A DNA stretch of 64,000 nt from Phenylobacterium glaciei (lineage in GTDB: Bacteria; Pseudomonadota; Alphaproteobacteria; Caulobacterales; Caulobacteraceae), in assembly GCF_016772415.1 (NCBI RefSeq), contig NZ_JAGSGD010000001.1:1426001-1490000 (forward strand), read 5' to 3'. Of the stretch, positions 62,433 to 64,000 are shown piece after piece. The first letter of the stretch is position 1. The number at the start of each line of letters is the position of its first letter. The position numbers were made by a program, and so were the translations under genes. Under the pieces are notes generated by a model. That model worked only from the letters and a program-made list of their open reading frames with translations. It made no database searches and was not told the origin of the DNA.

Positions 62433-63566
62433 TTGCGCACCGCCGCGAACGCCAAGCTTCCGACAACGGCCCCCGGCAATCTGCCGGTCGCCCGCCCGCG
62501 CCTGCCGTCCGCCGACGACATCCTGCCCTATCTGCGCCGCATCGATGACGCCCGCTGGTACTCCAACTTCGGGCCCCTGCTGACCGAGCTGGAGCTGCGC
62601 CTGGCCAGCCGCTTCACCGACGGGGCCGTCGCCTCCACGGTGGTCAACGCCACCCAGGCCCTGACCCTGACGCTGCAGGCCATGGACCTGCCGGCCGGCA
62701 GCCTGGTGGCCACGCCCTCCTGGACCTTCGTCGCCACCGCCCACGCCATCGCCCAGGCGGGCCTGACCCCCTGGTTCCTCGACGTCGACCACGCCAGCCA
62801 GATGCTGGACCCGGCCCTGGTCCGCGAGATGCTGGCCCGCGCGCCGGGCAAGGTCAGCGCGGTCCTGCCGGTGGCCGCTCATGGCGCCATGCCCGACATC
62901 GAGGCCTGGCTCGCCTTCCGAGACGAGACCGGCCTGGCGGTGCTGCTGGACGCCGCCGCGGCCTTCGACGCCGCCCGCGACGCCCGCCTGCCCACCGTGG
63001 TCAGCCTGCACGCCACCAAGGTCCTGGGCCTCGGGGAGGGCGGGTTCCTGGTCACCGACGACGCCGCCCTGGCCTTCCGTGTCCGGCGCATGACCACCTA
63101 TGGCTTCAACGGCACCCGCGAGGCCCAGATCCCCGGCACCAACGCCAAGCTCAGCGAATACACCGCCGCCGTCGGTCTGGCCGCCCTCGACCGGTGGCCC
63201 GCCGACCGCCTGCGCTTCTTCCTGGCCGCCCAACACACCCGCATCGGCTTGGCCATGACCCCGTCGGCGAGCCTGCAATCGGGTTGGGGCTCGGACTGGG
63301 TGACCAGCGTCTGCGTCGTGCGCCTGCCCGAAGGTTGCGCCGACCCCGCCACCGAGGCGCTCCTGGGTCACGGCGTGGAGACCCGCCGCTGGTGGGGCGA
63401 CGGCTGCCACCTGAGCGCCGCCTTCGCGGGCTATCCCAGGACCGACCTGCCGGTGACCGAACGGCTATCCCGCTCGGTGATCGGATTGCCCTTCGCCATC
63501 GACCTGGCCCGCGAAGACGTGGATCGTGTCGTCTTGGCCTTGAGGACCACCCCGGGGATCGCCTGA
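62433..63566 (+). CDS. DegT/DnrJ/EryC1/StrS family aminotransferase
   Basis: A 377-residue PLP-dependent sugar aminotransferase. The start is TTG at 62433, with AGGATGAGGG upstream; the nearby ATG at 62423 is out of frame. The N-terminus RIDDARWYSNFGPLLTELE is typical; the PLP contacts are D173 (LLDAAAAFD) and the Schiff-base lysine K196 in SLHATKVLGLGEGG, followed by TTYGFNG and NAKLSEYTAAVGLAAL. Such enzymes make amino sugars for O-antigen, pseudaminic acid (FlmB type) and similar. It is coupled to the next gene (TGATG). Confidence 0.9.
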   Translation: MRTAANAKLPTTAPGNLPVARPRLPSADDILPYLRRIDDARWYSNFGPLLTELELRLASRFTDGAVASTVVNATQALTLTLQAMDLPAGSLVATPSWTFVATAHAIAQAGLTPWFLDVDHASQMLDPALVREMLARAPGKVSAVLPVAAHGAMPDIEAWLAFRDETGLAVLLDAAAAFDAARDARLPTVVSLHATKVLGLGEGGFLVTDDAALAFRVRRMTTYGFNGTREAQIPGTNAKLSEYTAAVGLAALDRWPADRLRFFLAAQHTRIGLAMTPSASLQSGWGSDWVTSVCVVRLPEGCADPATEALLGHGVETRRWWGDGCHLSAAFAGYPRTDLPVTERLSRSVIGLPFAIDLAREDVDRVVLALRTTPGIA

Positions 63567-64000
63567 TGAACGCCCAGAAGATCGCGCCGCGCCAGCACCA
63601 CGCCGCCGTCGAGGACTTCATCGAGAGCGGCGCGCATCTGTTCGAGAAGCCTGTGGACCCGGCGGCGGCCGCCGCCCTGCTGGCGCAGATCCGCGCCGAC
63701 CGCCACTTCGATCACCGGCTGTTCCTGTCGGAGGCCGAGTTCGACGCCGATCCGCAATATGTCGGCGTGAACCCGCGGCCCGGCCGCAACCTGCTGGAGC
63801 GGTTCGAGGACCAGCTGGCCTTCGTCGAGCAGGACGCCAATATCGTCGACGGCGTCACCGCCCTGCTGGGTCCCGGCTATACGATCCTCAACAAGAAGGT
63901 GGTCTGCGGGGTCTCCCAGACCTCGGTCCCGGCCTGGATTCGCGCGCGTATCCTGGGCAATCCGGTGAACAACCTGGGCGCCTATGTGCGGCCGGAATAC
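63566..64000 (+). CDS. Unidentified protein, N-terminal 145 residues (3' cut by window)
   Basis: An ATG at 63566 shares one base with the aminotransferase stop and the frame stays open to the end of the window. The visible part (VEDFIESGAHLFEKPVDPAAAAALLAQIRADRHFDHRLFL ... LGPGYTILNKKVVCGV ... NNLGAYVRPEY) has no complete motif. The helix-rich start and the VRPEY segment, which in phytanoyl-CoA dioxygenase-like proteins precedes the iron-binding HxD, make that family a tentative guess. It belongs to the sugar-modification operon. Confidence 0.5.
   Translation, partial: MNAQKIAPRQHHAAVEDFIESGAHLFEKPVDPAAAAALLAQIRADRHFDHRLFLSEAEFDADPQYVGVNPRPGRNLLERFEDQLAFVEQDANIVDGVTALLGPGYTILNKKVVCGVSQTSVPAWIRARILGNPVNNLGAYVRPEY

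Overview
The window is GC-rich, densely coded DNA from an alphaproteobacterium, most likely a Caulobacteraceae member (Phenylobacterium/Caulobacter type). This is inferred from several things: a TonB-dependent receptor of the Xanthomonas/Caulobacter type, the DUF1476 (F1-ATPase zeta) gene, purC-purS-purQ and a PurS/PurQ-dependent short PurL, two near-matches to the CtrA box, many 1-4 nt start/stop overlaps, and dispersed palindromic intergenic elements. No rRNA, tRNA, CRISPR array, integrase or intact insertion sequence was seen.

Left part (1-6.4 kb): an outer-membrane receptor (cut by the left edge) is translationally coupled to an ATP-grasp protein. Converging on it is a three-gene operon of a TctC-like binding lipoprotein, a TctA permease with a TctB-like domain fused at its end, and a methyltransferase. 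This looks like an uptake and modification locus of unknown substrate. From 6.5 to 18.5 kb lies housekeeping DNA: a degenerate aldo/keto-reductase-like protein with BolA, a serine hydrolase, CinA-C, purL, a globin-coupled chemoreceptor, a BlaI/M56 pair, ogt, purQ, a small lipoprotein, purS and purC. DUF1476, a cupin and a YbjN protein follow, then a complete mlaA-C-D-E-F phospholipid-transport operon (20.5-24.1 kb).

Middle part (24-47 kb): three Spinster-like MFS transporters, a Crp-type regulator, a hemerythrin protein, and a five-gene operon (tetR-fabA-DsbA-like-SDR-SDR) headed by a 20-bp palindrome. Next is an 807-residue protein built almost wholly of octapeptide repeats with a nested 7- or 10-octad super-repeat. 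Then come small membrane and lipoproteins, a methyltransferase, a MocR regulator with its own inverted repeat, DUF983, cytochrome c, Hpt, TrxC, an SRAP protein, a Cys-rich lipoprotein, a second ATP-grasp protein that seems to start at CTG, and a glutathione S-transferase.

Right part (47-64 kb): a 697-residue membrane protein I do not recognise, a two-gene molybdenum hydroxylase, a DJ-1/PfpI gene broken by a one-base change in a run of eight G, and a four-gene efflux operon (MFS, HlyD, outer-membrane factor, GNAT acetyltransferase). After a short AT-rich stretch with tandem repeats come a dienelactone hydrolase and the start of a surface-sugar or glycosylation locus: a TPR/GT41 transferase, WbqC, a sulfotransferase, a DegT aminotransferase and a cut-off last gene.

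The most unusual items are the octapeptide-repeat protein, the left receptor/ATP-grasp/Tct locus, the orphan membrane protein, the efflux-acetyltransferase operon and the glycosylation locus with its atypical GT41 enzyme. Functions come from remembered family motifs; nothing was searched.
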